DNA from: Triticum aestivum
Lineage: Eukaryota; Streptophyta; Magnoliopsida; Poales; Poaceae
Direction of reading: 5' to 3'
NCBI RefSeq assembly: GCF_018294505.1
Contig: NC_057812.1
Span: forward strand, 64,622,494-64,686,493
Length of the DNA: 64,000 nt
Each line of letters starts with the position of its first letter. Positions within the stretch are counted from its first letter, which is position 1. The translations under genes and the position numbers were made by a program. This document shows positions 55,976 to 64,000 of the stretch, one piece after another. Under the pieces are notes generated by a model. That model had not been told where the DNA came from and ran no database searches. It was given only the letters and a program-made list of their open reading frames with translations.

Positions 55976-57429
55976 CAGTCAAAAATAGATTCTTTTCACC
56001 AGTCATGTGTTTTGTGCATCCAGTATTGAGGACCCACTCAGTGGCTTTGGGTTGATCATCCTGCAGATGAATTAGTGCAACTTACGAACTCATATACTTC
56101 ATTAGTGAAGAATATGACATCAACTCATCAGATCAATTTCATCAAGCAATAGAACAGATATAGCAATGTGAGGACGTGAGAAATGAAAATTCATTTCTTC
56201 ATGATTAGCTTGCGTCCTTTCAAGCATATCTAGGTCTCCAACTAATTCTTCAGACATTTAAGTTCGTCTGGAGACCTGACCCTGCATAAGAGATTAGTTC
56301 TTTTTCTTCACCACCCACATCTGAAGGGGTGGCAAAGAGTTCATCATTCTGTGAGATCCATAAGACAAAGGTGGCATAAATGCCAGTCCACTTCGTTTCA
56401 CATAAGTGGGGTTAGGGTAAGCATATCAGTAAGGAGAGAAATTCTTCGAGGATTTATGAACATAATGATTTGAAGAACATTGCACATATCCATAATCCTT
56501 AGCCTTTCCCTGTGAAATAGAGGTGTTAGCACAATGATGTTCATGTGAGGACTTGGATCCTTTTGAGGAATTTGGTCTGTATGAGGACTTGGATACATAT
56601 GAAGAATTTGGTCCATATGAAGAGTTTGATCTGGGGTTCCTATTCTTCACAAGTGGTGTCATGATGACATTCACCTAAAGACTTTTAAGGCACCTTTTGG
56701 GAACCCATATTTTCTTCATAGGGGGACCGTTCCTGCAGTTAGTGCCAACATATCTAGCAAATACTTCATCATTCTGATTTTTGAATAGCTTATAGTTGGA
56801 GTCAAATGACTCATCATAAGAATGTGAAGATTCACATGTAAAGCCAGATAAAGTGGATGGATCTACTGGAGGTCCCTTTGCAGCAACCCATGAGGTTTTG
56901 GGATACTGCTCAGGTTTCAAGTAGGTCCCGTCATCATTGAGTTTCCTCTCAAAGGCAATACCCTCTTTCCTAGGGTTCCTATTGAGGATCTGCTTCTTAA
57001 GCACATCACAAAGGGACTGACGCCCTTTGAGGCTTTTGTACATGCCTGTCACATACAATTCCTTCAGCGCTGCATGGTCAGTGATACTAGTAGCATCCTC
57101 AGATGAGGAATTTGTGATAGCAGAGACAGGTGAAGAATTTGCAGCAATAGAAGCATTTAAACATTCAGGTGAAGAATTAGCAGATTCATGTTCAATGCAC
57201 TTCAAACATGGAGGATTAAACTCTTCCTGAGCAATGCTGATTTGTTGAGCAAGTAATGAATCACGCTCCTTTTGAAGATCTTCAAAAGTCATTCTTAACT
57301 GTTCAAGATCTTGCTTTCTTTGAAGAAAATCATAAGAAAGTTTCTCATGATCAGATAAGAGAGTGTTATAATGACTCTGAATGCTATCAAACTTAGTCTG
57401 AAGTCTCTGAAGATTTTCAGTCAAAGTTT
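55976..57429 (-). pseudogene. gag: Element H, piece 2: protease start and gag C-terminal part
   Basis: Minus-strand frames give, from the right, the long coiled-coil of gag (TENLQRLQTKFDSIQSHYNT, LSYDFLQRKQDLEQLRMTFE). A Cys/Ser-rich middle follows (PPCLKCIEHESANSSPECLN), then GPPMKKIWVPKRCL. A His/Ser/Tyr-rich tail interrupted by stops comes next. Near 55996-56040 lies the protease start WVLNTGCTKHMTGEK. The Copia protease normally has Asp-Ser-Gly there, so the catalytic Asp is Asn. C is inserted right after this motif and J cuts the coiled-coil at 57429. Confidence 0.85.
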
Positions 57430-57893
57430 TGTTAGACTTAAACACGAATTAGTAGTACACGGCATGTGTACGTCATGGTTTGGTAGGATTCCTAGTCCAA
57501 CTAGGATTAGTATTCCTGGCCAACTCGGTCATGTACGTAGCTAGGTTAGCCTAGTATATATATGGACCAGCCCCTGTAATCTAACGTACCTTGAGTTGAA
57601 TCAATAAAGTAAGACAAGGCTCGAGACGAGCCTTTGGCTATCATATTGGTCCAAGTGTTCTGTACGTACGTGTTTTCCAGCCCAAAGTAAACGGCTGCTG
57701 TGTACGTGCTTGAGAATCGATCAAGGTCTGGTGCTAGCTTTCAACATGGGAGTTGAGACTAGCTTTGCACTGCCGTGCATCTCGGCGTTAAGGAACTTCA
57801 TCGACTTCGTTAGCGAGTTTTGTTCATCATCGTCGTTCGTCGTCGGTCGTATCGCCGTTGCCGGAAGTACTCGGCGTCGGGACTGGGCCAACA
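57430..57893 (+). repeat. Element J 5' LTR
   Basis: It starts TGTTAGACTTAAACACG and ends GACTGGGCCAACA. TATATATAT lies at 57555-57563 and AATAAAG at about 57602 as a possible polyadenylation signal. Confidence 0.95.
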
Positions 57894-57895
57894 AT

Positions 57896-57907
57896 TGGTA
57901 TCAGAGC
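57896..57907 (+). other. Element J primer-binding site (initiator tRNA-Met)
   Basis: TGGTATCAGAGC starts 2 bases after the LTR. Confidence 0.95.
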
Positions 57908-57935
57908 AAGGTTAATCTTCTAGTAACGGAGGATC

Positions 57936-58490
57936 ATGACGGACGACGAGAAGACCAAGCAGCTGGCGGAGTACTCTGGTGCGGCTAAAGTAATTGCTGC
58001 TCCGGCGAGTTTGTCGTATCCACAGTTTGATCGCGAGAACTTCGGGGTCTGGAAGGCCCTCATGGAGTGTGGTCTCCGCGCCAACGAGCTATGGGACGCG
58101 GTGGATTCCGGAGGCGACGTGTTCGAGAAGGAGGGAGCCGAGCACCGGAAGGATTGGCAGGCGGCGTCGACGATTTACTCGGTGATGCCGATGGATGTCC
58201 TCCAGCACCTAATCGCCAAAGCAATGGCGAAGGAGGTGTGGGATACGCTGAAGCTCATGTTCGAGGGACACACCCGTGTCAAGCAAGCCAATCTCCAAAC
58301 TCTCCTAAGGAACTACGAGACTTTGGTCATGGGCGACAATGAGTCCGTGGATGCGTTCGCTTCACGGGTGGCTACTCTCGTCAATTGGATCCGTGCGCTT
58401 GGAGAAAACCTCGCGGAGACCTCGGTTGTCCGGCGGTTCTTGCGCGCAGCCCCTCCCCGGTACCTGCAAATTGTCACAGCGATCGAGTAG
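57936..58490 (+). pseudogene. gag: Element J gag, N-terminal part
   Basis: The ATG is at 57936 (MTDDEKTKQLAEYSG). A UBN2-type Copia gag domain is seen: FDRENFGVWKALMECGLRAN, KEVWDTLKLMFEGHTRVKQA and FASRVATLVNWIRALGE. The frame ends in an amber codon (58488-58490) but sequence continues in the same frame without a shift (CIDLATLSIDDLVRRYKAHD), so one nonsense change separates it from the rest of the polyprotein. Confidence 0.9.
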
Positions 58491-61010
58491 TGCATTGATC
58501 TCGCGACTCTCTCCATCGACGATCTTGTCAGACGATACAAGGCTCACGATGAGCGGATGCGATACAGTCTTGGGGACGGGAGGAACGACGAGCTTGTGAT
58601 GCTCACAAGGGCGCAGTGGGTCGCTTTGTCAAAAGAAAAGCAAGGCGGATCCACGAGCAGCAGCAAGAAGAAGGGGAAGCAGCGTTCGGTGAGAAAGAAC
58701 TTCACCGACTCGGACGACGACTCAGACAATGAGGCTGCACCACCACCGAGGAGAAAGTTTGACATCAGGAAAGTGTGGTGTTATAACTGTGGACTCCTCG
58801 GCCACTTCAAGGCTGACTGTGAGGAAGCACCAAAGCAGATGGCACTCATGGCCCAGGAAGATGATGAAAGTAACATGATGTTGATGTGCGAACTCGTGGA
58901 CAAGTTGGATCCAGTTCTTCAAGCGTCGGCTAAAGAAATTGTCGTGCTCCGTGAAGAAAAAGTTCACTGTCAAGATCATGGTTCGGAAACTCATGTCGAC
59001 GCTACGGACATGGGCGGTGATTTCGAAACTTATGTCGATGTTATAGGTATAAGTGCTAACTTCGTTGGAGCCGATGTAGCAATTGCCGTGTGTGCTCGTC
59101 CATGGAGAAGCGGTCTTCGTGCGACGTGTACAGAAAAATCGAAGCCGTATGTGGCGCCAAAAGTCCACGAAGAAACAGTAGACGTAAATGCTATGGACAC
59201 CGGAGAAAATTCTAAAGCTCACGTTGACGATACTGACACGGGTGTTACATCTTCAAGCACTGGTGTGAAGGCAGACACGGAAGCTGGTGATGTTGATGCA
59301 AAGGCACACCAATGTACAGCATTGAAAGAAGTCTCAGTCACTGGTGCAGCTAGCTCGATGGTTTCTGCCAGCAAGCAAAGACCAGTGTTGTGTACTAGCC
59401 ATGGAAGTCCATCTAGAGGCGTAATGAACGGGGCAAGTTGCAGCCCTGGAACAGGCCATGACAGAAGTCCAGCCGAAGGTTGCAGTCCATGTGTTACACC
59501 AGTGACAGGAAGCCTAGCTACAGAAGCTTGGGATGGTATTTTTGCTTCGTCAAAAGGAATGCATGGAGCAGAAAACTTTGTATCGTCTCCAAAAGTAGAG
59601 GAGAAAAGGACACCATCATCTAAACCTATGCATCTCGGACTGGTGTTCGACATACATCCGGAGAAGTCTCTTCGGACAATTGACCCGAAAAAGATGAAAA
59701 GGTGTGAGAGATGGTGTCTAGGAAGCGCCAAGGAACCGGCGAAATTTGAGGACGCAAATACGAAGGAGTGTTGGCGTCGGGCTATGGAAGAGGAGTTGAG
59801 GTCAATCCACGACAACAATGCATGGGAGCTTGTGGATCTTCCCAACAATAAAAAAGTCACGAGTCTCAAGTGGGAATTTATGATCAAGAAAGATGTCGAT
59901 GGATCCGTGAAACACAAAGCGAGGCTAGTAGCCAAAGGGTACGTGCAAGAGGAAGGTGTGAACTTCGAAGAAGTTTCCGTTCCCATTGCAAAGATGGAAT
60001 CGGTGAGACTACTCATCGCTCTCGCGGTTCAGGAATCATGGAAGATACATCACATGGATGTAAAATCCTCATTTTTGAATGGTGAGTTAGAAGGAGATGT
60101 GTATGTGAATCAGTCACCGGGATTCATCAAAGAGGGAGAGGAACACAAGGTACTGAAGCTACACAAAGTCTTGTATGGGCTACGGCAAGGCCCTTGGGCG
60201 TGGAGCATCAAACTTGATCGGACGATGATTTCTCTTGGATTTGAGAAAGCCCCACTAGAGCATGTGATGTACAAGAGAGGTCAAGGAAGGGATTGTCTAC
60301 TTGTTGGCATCTACATCAACGATATGTTGATAATTGGAGCAGATGAAGTGGTGATTGCAAAGTTCAAACTACAAATGAAGGAGCTTTTCAATATGGATGA
60401 TCTTGGTATTTTGAGTTACTGCCTCGAGATGAAGGAACATCAAAATCCGGAGGGGATCACACTATTCCAGGAGGCATATGCAAGGAAGGTAAGCCGTAGC
60501 ATGAAAGATTGCAATCACACTGTCGCTTCAATGGAACCTCGTCTTGAGCTGAGCAGGAAGGAGATGGTGAAACTACTCGGCTACAGTGGTTGTGACAAGG
60601 AAGGAATTGTTGACGGTTGTAAGAGTAATTCAGGCGTGGCATATTTCCTTGGAGGAAGCATAGTAAGATGGCTATCACGAAAGCATAAAGTGGTGACATC
60701 GACTTCATGTGAAGCAGAGTGGCAAGGTGTGTGGCTACACGGTGATCTTATGGATCGAGATCCGGAACCAGTGCTGTTCAACGTTGACAGTGAGTCTACG
60801 ACTTTCCTACACGAAGATCCAGTGCGGCGTGAAAGTAGCAAGCACATTGATACAATGTATCAATATATAAAGGATTGTGTGGAAGAAGGGAAGACAGAGG
60901 TCAACTACAATCGCACCGATGATCAGTTGGCGGATATCCTGACCAAGGCTTTGGATCGAGAGAAGTTTTTGGAGATGCAAAGAAGGATTGGCGTCCAATC
61001 TGTGATGTGA
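58491..61010 (+). pseudogene. pol: Element J gag end plus RT and RNase H, without protease or integrase
   Basis: In frame with gag. Codons counted from Met 58557: CCHC knuckle CYNCGLLGHFKADC (75-88), then about 300 residues of Thr/Ser/Asp-rich sequence with loose repeats (ETHVDATDMGG, KAHVDDTDTG). No protease or integrase motif is visible. RT follows: RSIHDNNAWELVDLPNNKKV, KHKARLVAKGYVQ and HMDVKSSFLNGELEGDVYV. The catalytic box reads YIND (586-589), with Asn for the first Asp. RNase H is partial (NSGVAYFLGGSIVRWLSRKH, STSCEAEW, DDQLADILTKALD); its first Asp region is missing. The enzyme would be inactive. Confidence 0.9.
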
Positions 61011-61020
61011 CCACATCGTG

Positions 61021-61034
61021 TTTAGGGGGGTGAA
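61021..61034 (+). other. Element J polypurine tract
   Basis: TTTAGGGGGGTGAA lies directly before the 3' LTR. Confidence 0.9.
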
Positions 61035-61498
61035 TGTTAGACATAAACACGAATTAGTAGTACATGGCATGTGTACGTCGTGGTTTGGTAGGATTCCTAG
61101 TCCAACTAGGATTAGTATTCCTGGCCAACTCAGTCATGTACGTAGCTAGGTTAGCCTAGTATATATATGGACCAGCCCCTGTAATCTAACGTACCTTAAG
61201 TTGAATCAATAAAGTAAGACAAGGCTCGAGATGAGCCTTTGGCTATCATATTGGTCGAAGTGTTCTGTACGTACGTGTTTTCCAGCCCAAAGTAAACGGC
61301 TGTTGTGTACGTGCTTGAGAATCGATCAAGGTCTGGTGCTAGCTTTCAACGTTGGAGTTGAGACTAGCTTTGCACTACCGTGCATCTCAGCGTTAAGGAA
61401 CTTCGTCGAGTTCGTCAGCGAGTTTTCTTCATCATCGTTGTTCATCGTCGGTCATATCGCCGTTGCCGGAAGTACTCGGCGTCGGGACTGGGCCAACA
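61035..61498 (+). repeat. Element J 3' LTR
   Basis: The length is the same as the 5' LTR, 464 bp, with about 19 substitutions and no indel. It is followed by AGTTT. Confidence 0.95.
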
Positions 61499-61503
61499 AG
61501 TTT

Positions 61504-61848
61504 TAGTGCGATCCATTTCATCACCCAACATATCATCGCTTTTGTCTAGCATATTTTGAACCTTTTCAAGAGCCTTTTGTTGTTTCACGGCAATCTTAGC
61601 AAGTTTAGAATAGCTAGGCTTGAGATTTTCATCAGATTGATCCTCACTTGATTCAGAGGAGGGATATTTGAGTACCTTTGCACCTTTTACCATGAAACAA
61701 TAGGTGGGAGTGTAGTCATCATCGCCATCGTCAGTGGTGTTGGGGAGGTCCTTTTCCTCAAAGTTGAAGATGGACTTGCTGACGAATGCGGTAGCGAGGG
61801 CTAGACTCGCCACATCAGAGTCTGACTCCTCAGATTCCTCCTTGTCGG
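61504..61848 (-). pseudogene. gag: Element H, piece 3: gag, upstream part of the coiled-coil region
   Basis: The minus-strand frame 61813-61504 reads SIFNFEEKDLPNTTDDGDDD, then an acidic segment (SSESSEDQSDENLKPSYSKL) and the start of the coiled-coil (KIAVKQQKALEKVQNMLDKS). It joins piece 2 exactly at the J insertion site. The N-terminal gag continues to 61848, where element I interrupts it, so the gag start and 5' LTR are beyond the window. Confidence 0.8.
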
Positions 61849-62324
61849 TGTCAAAACCGGCGGATCTCGGGTAGGGGGTCCCGAACTGTGCGTCTAGGCC
61901 GGATGGTAACAGGAGGCAAGGGACACGATATTTTACCCAGGTTTGGGCCCTCTTGATGGAGGTAAAACCCTACGTCCTGCTTGATTAATATTGAAGATAT
62001 GGGTGTTACAAGAGTAGATCTACCACGAGATCATAGAGGCTAAACCCTAGAAGCTAGCCTACGGTATGATTGTATGTTGTGATTGTTGTCCTACAGACTA
62101 AAACCCTCCGGTTTATATAGACACCGGAGAGGGTCAAGATTACACAAGGTCGGTTACAAAGGAGGAGATATCCATATACGTATTGCCTAGCTTGCCTTCC
62201 ACGCCAAGTAGAGTCCCATCCGGACACGAGACGAAGTCTTCAATCTTGTATCTTCATAGTCTAACAGTCCGGCTAATGGAGATAGTCCGGCTGTCCGGAG
62301 ACCCCCTAATCTAGGACTCCCTCA
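61849..62324 (-). repeat. Element I 3' LTR
   Basis: The 476-bp LTR on the minus strand begins TGAGGGAGTCCTAGATTAGG and ends GATCCGCCGGTTTTGACA. TATATAAA is at 62120-62113 (minus). The orientation follows from the TATA box and the polypurine tract at 62325-62340. Confidence 0.85.
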
Positions 62325-62874
62325 GTAGCCCCTGAACCAGGCTTCAATGACGACGAGTCCGGCGCGCAGTTGTCTTCGGCATTGCAAGGCGGGTTGCTTC
62401 TCCGAATACATTACAGAAGAAGTTGAATACGAGGATAGTGTCCGACCCTGCAAAATAAGTCCCACATTTCACCGTAGAGAGAATAATGTTTTTTCGCAGA
62501 TCTAATTTGCTGGCTTGTTTTGACAGCATGACGTCATGTCATGGCCCGGTGATTATTCGAACCGTTTCTTTTAACGAGCCCTGCACATAACGCGAGGCAG
62601 TTTTTCGACACGTCTTGTCAAAGCAAAGATCGTGTCCCCTTATTACGGGATTCTCATCAATACGGGCGTGGGTAACCCAATCGTGCCATTAATTGCGGCG
62701 CTTGGGAGATAAGCGAGTTTTACTAGGCAAGTGGGGACGTTAATTTTGTCCGCCCATATAAAGGGATAAGTATTCACCTTTCTATCCACGCCTTCTTCCT
62801 CCTCTGTTCATCCGCTCCCGCATACTCAAGCTCTAGCGCCCAAGTCCTCGCTTCCATCTCAACCTTCTCCAACC
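62325..62874 (+). promoter_or_regulatory. Promoter and leader of the antisense gene of element I
   Basis: Upstream of the plus-strand ORF are a palindromic bZIP-type motif TGACGTCA (62529-62536) and a TATA box ATATAAA (62756-62762). A pyrimidine-rich leader (CCTTCTTCCTCCTCTGTTC, about 62790-62810) follows. The spacing of about 115 bp from TATA to ATG is normal for a plant gene. None of this is needed for transcription of the element itself, which runs the other way. Confidence 0.5.
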
Positions 62875-63970
62875 ATGTCCGGAGCGGGAGGCAAGTGGAT
62901 GGTCTCCTCCGTCACGGAGGGAGACGTCAAGGAACTGAGGAGAGCCGGATACCTGCACGACGATATCGTGCACCGGCTCCCAGATGAGGGACAGCTCATC
63001 CCGACCCCCGAGCCCCATGAGAGGGTGGTATTCCTCACCCATTTCCTCCGCGGACTGGGATTCCCTCTCCATCCCTTCGTCCGGGGGCTCATGTTTTATT
63101 ATGTCCTGGATTTCCACGATCTGGCCCCGAACTTCATCCTCAACATCTCGGCGTTCATCGTCGTGTGAGGCCTTCCTCCGCATCAAGTCCCACTTCGGCT
63201 TATGGCTGAAGACCTTCAATGTCAAGCCGAATGTAGTGAGCGGCCGCCAGGCGGAGTGCGGAGGCGCCATGGTGGGCAAGATGCCCAACATCACATGGCT
63301 CGAGGGCACCTTCGTGGACACCATAAAGGGGTGGCAATCGGGGTGGTTCTATATCACCGAGCCGCGCAACCCCGCATGGGTAGCGGCCCCCGAGTTCCGA
63401 TCTGGCATCCCCATGCGGCTCACCTCCTGGAAAGAGAAGGGCCTGTCCTGGGGTAATTCAAACGAGCTGACCGGACTCCAGTCATGTATTCAGAACATGG
63501 TGGATAAGAAGCTCAAGCTTGTCAACATAGTCCAGGTTATGCTCGTTCGCCGGATACTCCCGTGCCAACAATGGGAGTTTACCTTGTGGGAGTTCAATCC
63601 GGCGCAACACCGAACCCTGAACAGGCTCTTCGACACGACTCATGAAGATGCCTGGAGGGTGCTGTTCAAGGGCGCCGCGGTCCCTCCCCCAATTACTAAG
63701 GATCGCGGATTCAGTGCGAAGCGCCACGCCAGTGCGGTAAGTTGTTTTACCTTTCACAGGATACTTGTTTTCTGTATAGATTGATTCTATGCGGGATCTA
63801 AACTCCTGTGCCGTTAACAGGACTGGCAGAAGATGGCCGGACAAATCGACTGTCCGGCTCCCTTGCCCGAACGCCCTGCCGACGCCCTTCTGGTGAAGAT
63901 GTTGACTCCGGCTCCTTATAAGGTGCTGGAGAAGACCCAGAAAGCCAAGGGAGCTCGAAAGAGTTCCTGA
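62875..63970 (+). pseudogene. Antisense gene of element I (Transposase_28-like), spliced and frameshifted
   Basis: The ATG is at 62875 (MSGAGGKWMVSSVTEGDVKE). The protein has the conserved blocks HERVVFLTHFLRGLGFPLHP and GLMFYYVLDFHDLAPNFILN. At about 63163 two bases of a GT repeat are missing, giving TGA at 63166-63168. The next frame continues without break: FLRIKSHFGLWLKTFNVKPN, WQSGWFYITEPRNPAWVAAP, TGLQSCIQNMVDKKLKLVNI and DTTHEDAWRVLFKGA. A canonical intron GTAAGT...TTAACAG lies at 63737-63820 in phase 0. A last exon (63821-63970, DWQKMAGQIDCPAPLPERP) ends in TGA. The domain matches what Pfam calls a putative gypsy-type transposon protein; function unknown. Confidence 0.7.
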
Positions 63971-64000
63971 TGCCAGGCGTCGTCGGACTCACCGTCCGAT

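Larger units (their letters stand above)
57430..61498 (+). mobile_element. Element J: compact Copia retrotransposon lacking protease and integrase
   Basis: Two 464-bp LTRs (57430-57893, 61035-61498), TSD AGTTT (57425-57429, 61499-61503), a tRNA-Met PBS and PPT TTTAGGGGGGTGAA. The interior has one frame (57936-61010) with a single in-frame amber. It encodes gag with a zinc knuckle, then about 300 residues of unassigned sequence, then RT and RNase H. The two LTRs differ at about 19 of 464 positions by eye, so it is a fairly recent insertion. It splits the gag of H. Confidence 0.95.
61849..64000 (-). mobile_element. Element I: minus-strand Gypsy retrotransposon, 3' end
   Basis: The 3' LTR (62324-61849 on the minus strand) is preceded by the purine-rich CAGGGGCTAC. 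The interior extends rightward beyond the window. No pol is yet visible. An opposite-strand gene lies between the expected pol and the 3' LTR, a layout known in Tat-lineage elements. The 5 bp of H next to the LTR are GTCGG, so the other flank should show the same. Confidence 0.8.

Noticed and set aside
58488..58490. Programmed amber readthrough between gag and pol in J
   Set aside because: The stop lies inside the gag domain and not between gag and pol, relatives have Gln there, and the following bases do not match a known readthrough context.
62859..63324. Minus-strand frames opposite the antisense gene of I as part of pol
   Set aside because: They show no RT, RNase H or integrase motif and are complementary shadows of the plus-strand gene.

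Overview
The window reads as intergenic DNA from a large, repeat-rich grass genome of the Triticeae type (wheat, Aegilops, barley or rye). I see no ordinary host gene, no rRNA or tRNA and no bacterial feature. Almost every base can be assigned to nested transposable elements. The assignment rests on paired terminal repeats, target-site duplications (TSDs), primer-binding sites, polypurine tracts and recognisable gag/pol domains. Family names are mostly withheld because they need a database match. Elements are lettered A to J here.

Layout. H, a minus-strand Copia element with a long coiled-coil gag (SIRE/Maximus-like), is the oldest host. It survives as three pieces: 12753-14134, 55976-57429 and 61504-61848. 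Four elements broke it: B (7041-12752, minus strand, 4.2-kb LTR, itself cut by A), C (14135-55970), J (57430-61498, a compact Copia) and I (61849 to beyond the window, minus-strand Gypsy). A (1-7040) is a minus-strand Tat-like Gypsy running off the left edge. C is an Athila-like, tRNA-Asp-primed Gypsy of about 9.4 kb, expanded to 41.8 kb by three insertions: a non-autonomous CACTA transposon (17043-20896), G (23865-31093) and E (32139-53471). E in turn holds D (32284-46124), a chromodomain-type Gypsy with 3.9-4.1-kb LTRs, inside its 5' LTR. Exact TSDs were read for C (CCTCC), G (AGCCA), E (CTCTC), D (CATGT), J (AGTTT) and the CACTA (TTA). These fix the order of insertion.

Gene content. A and D keep a recognisable but broken gag-protease-RT-RNase H-integrase set. 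C keeps gag, protease and an ATHILA-like third ORF but has no RT or integrase. E and G carry no gag-pol domains, only one unassigned ORF each, and the two ORFs share a C-terminal signature. J has gag, RT and RNase H but no protease or integrase. I shows a divergently oriented gene with its own TATA box and a probable intron. The non-autonomous elements must have been moved by proteins supplied in trans.

The most interesting points are the shared unknown ORF of E and G with a conserved RNA hairpin just after its stop; the internal U3-like module of C upstream of its third ORF; the antisense spliced gene of I; the extra ORF ahead of gag in D; the leader ORF in frame with gag in A; and the amber-only pattern of nonsense codons in A, D and J. 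One assembly gap (227 N) lies in the 5' LTR of D.
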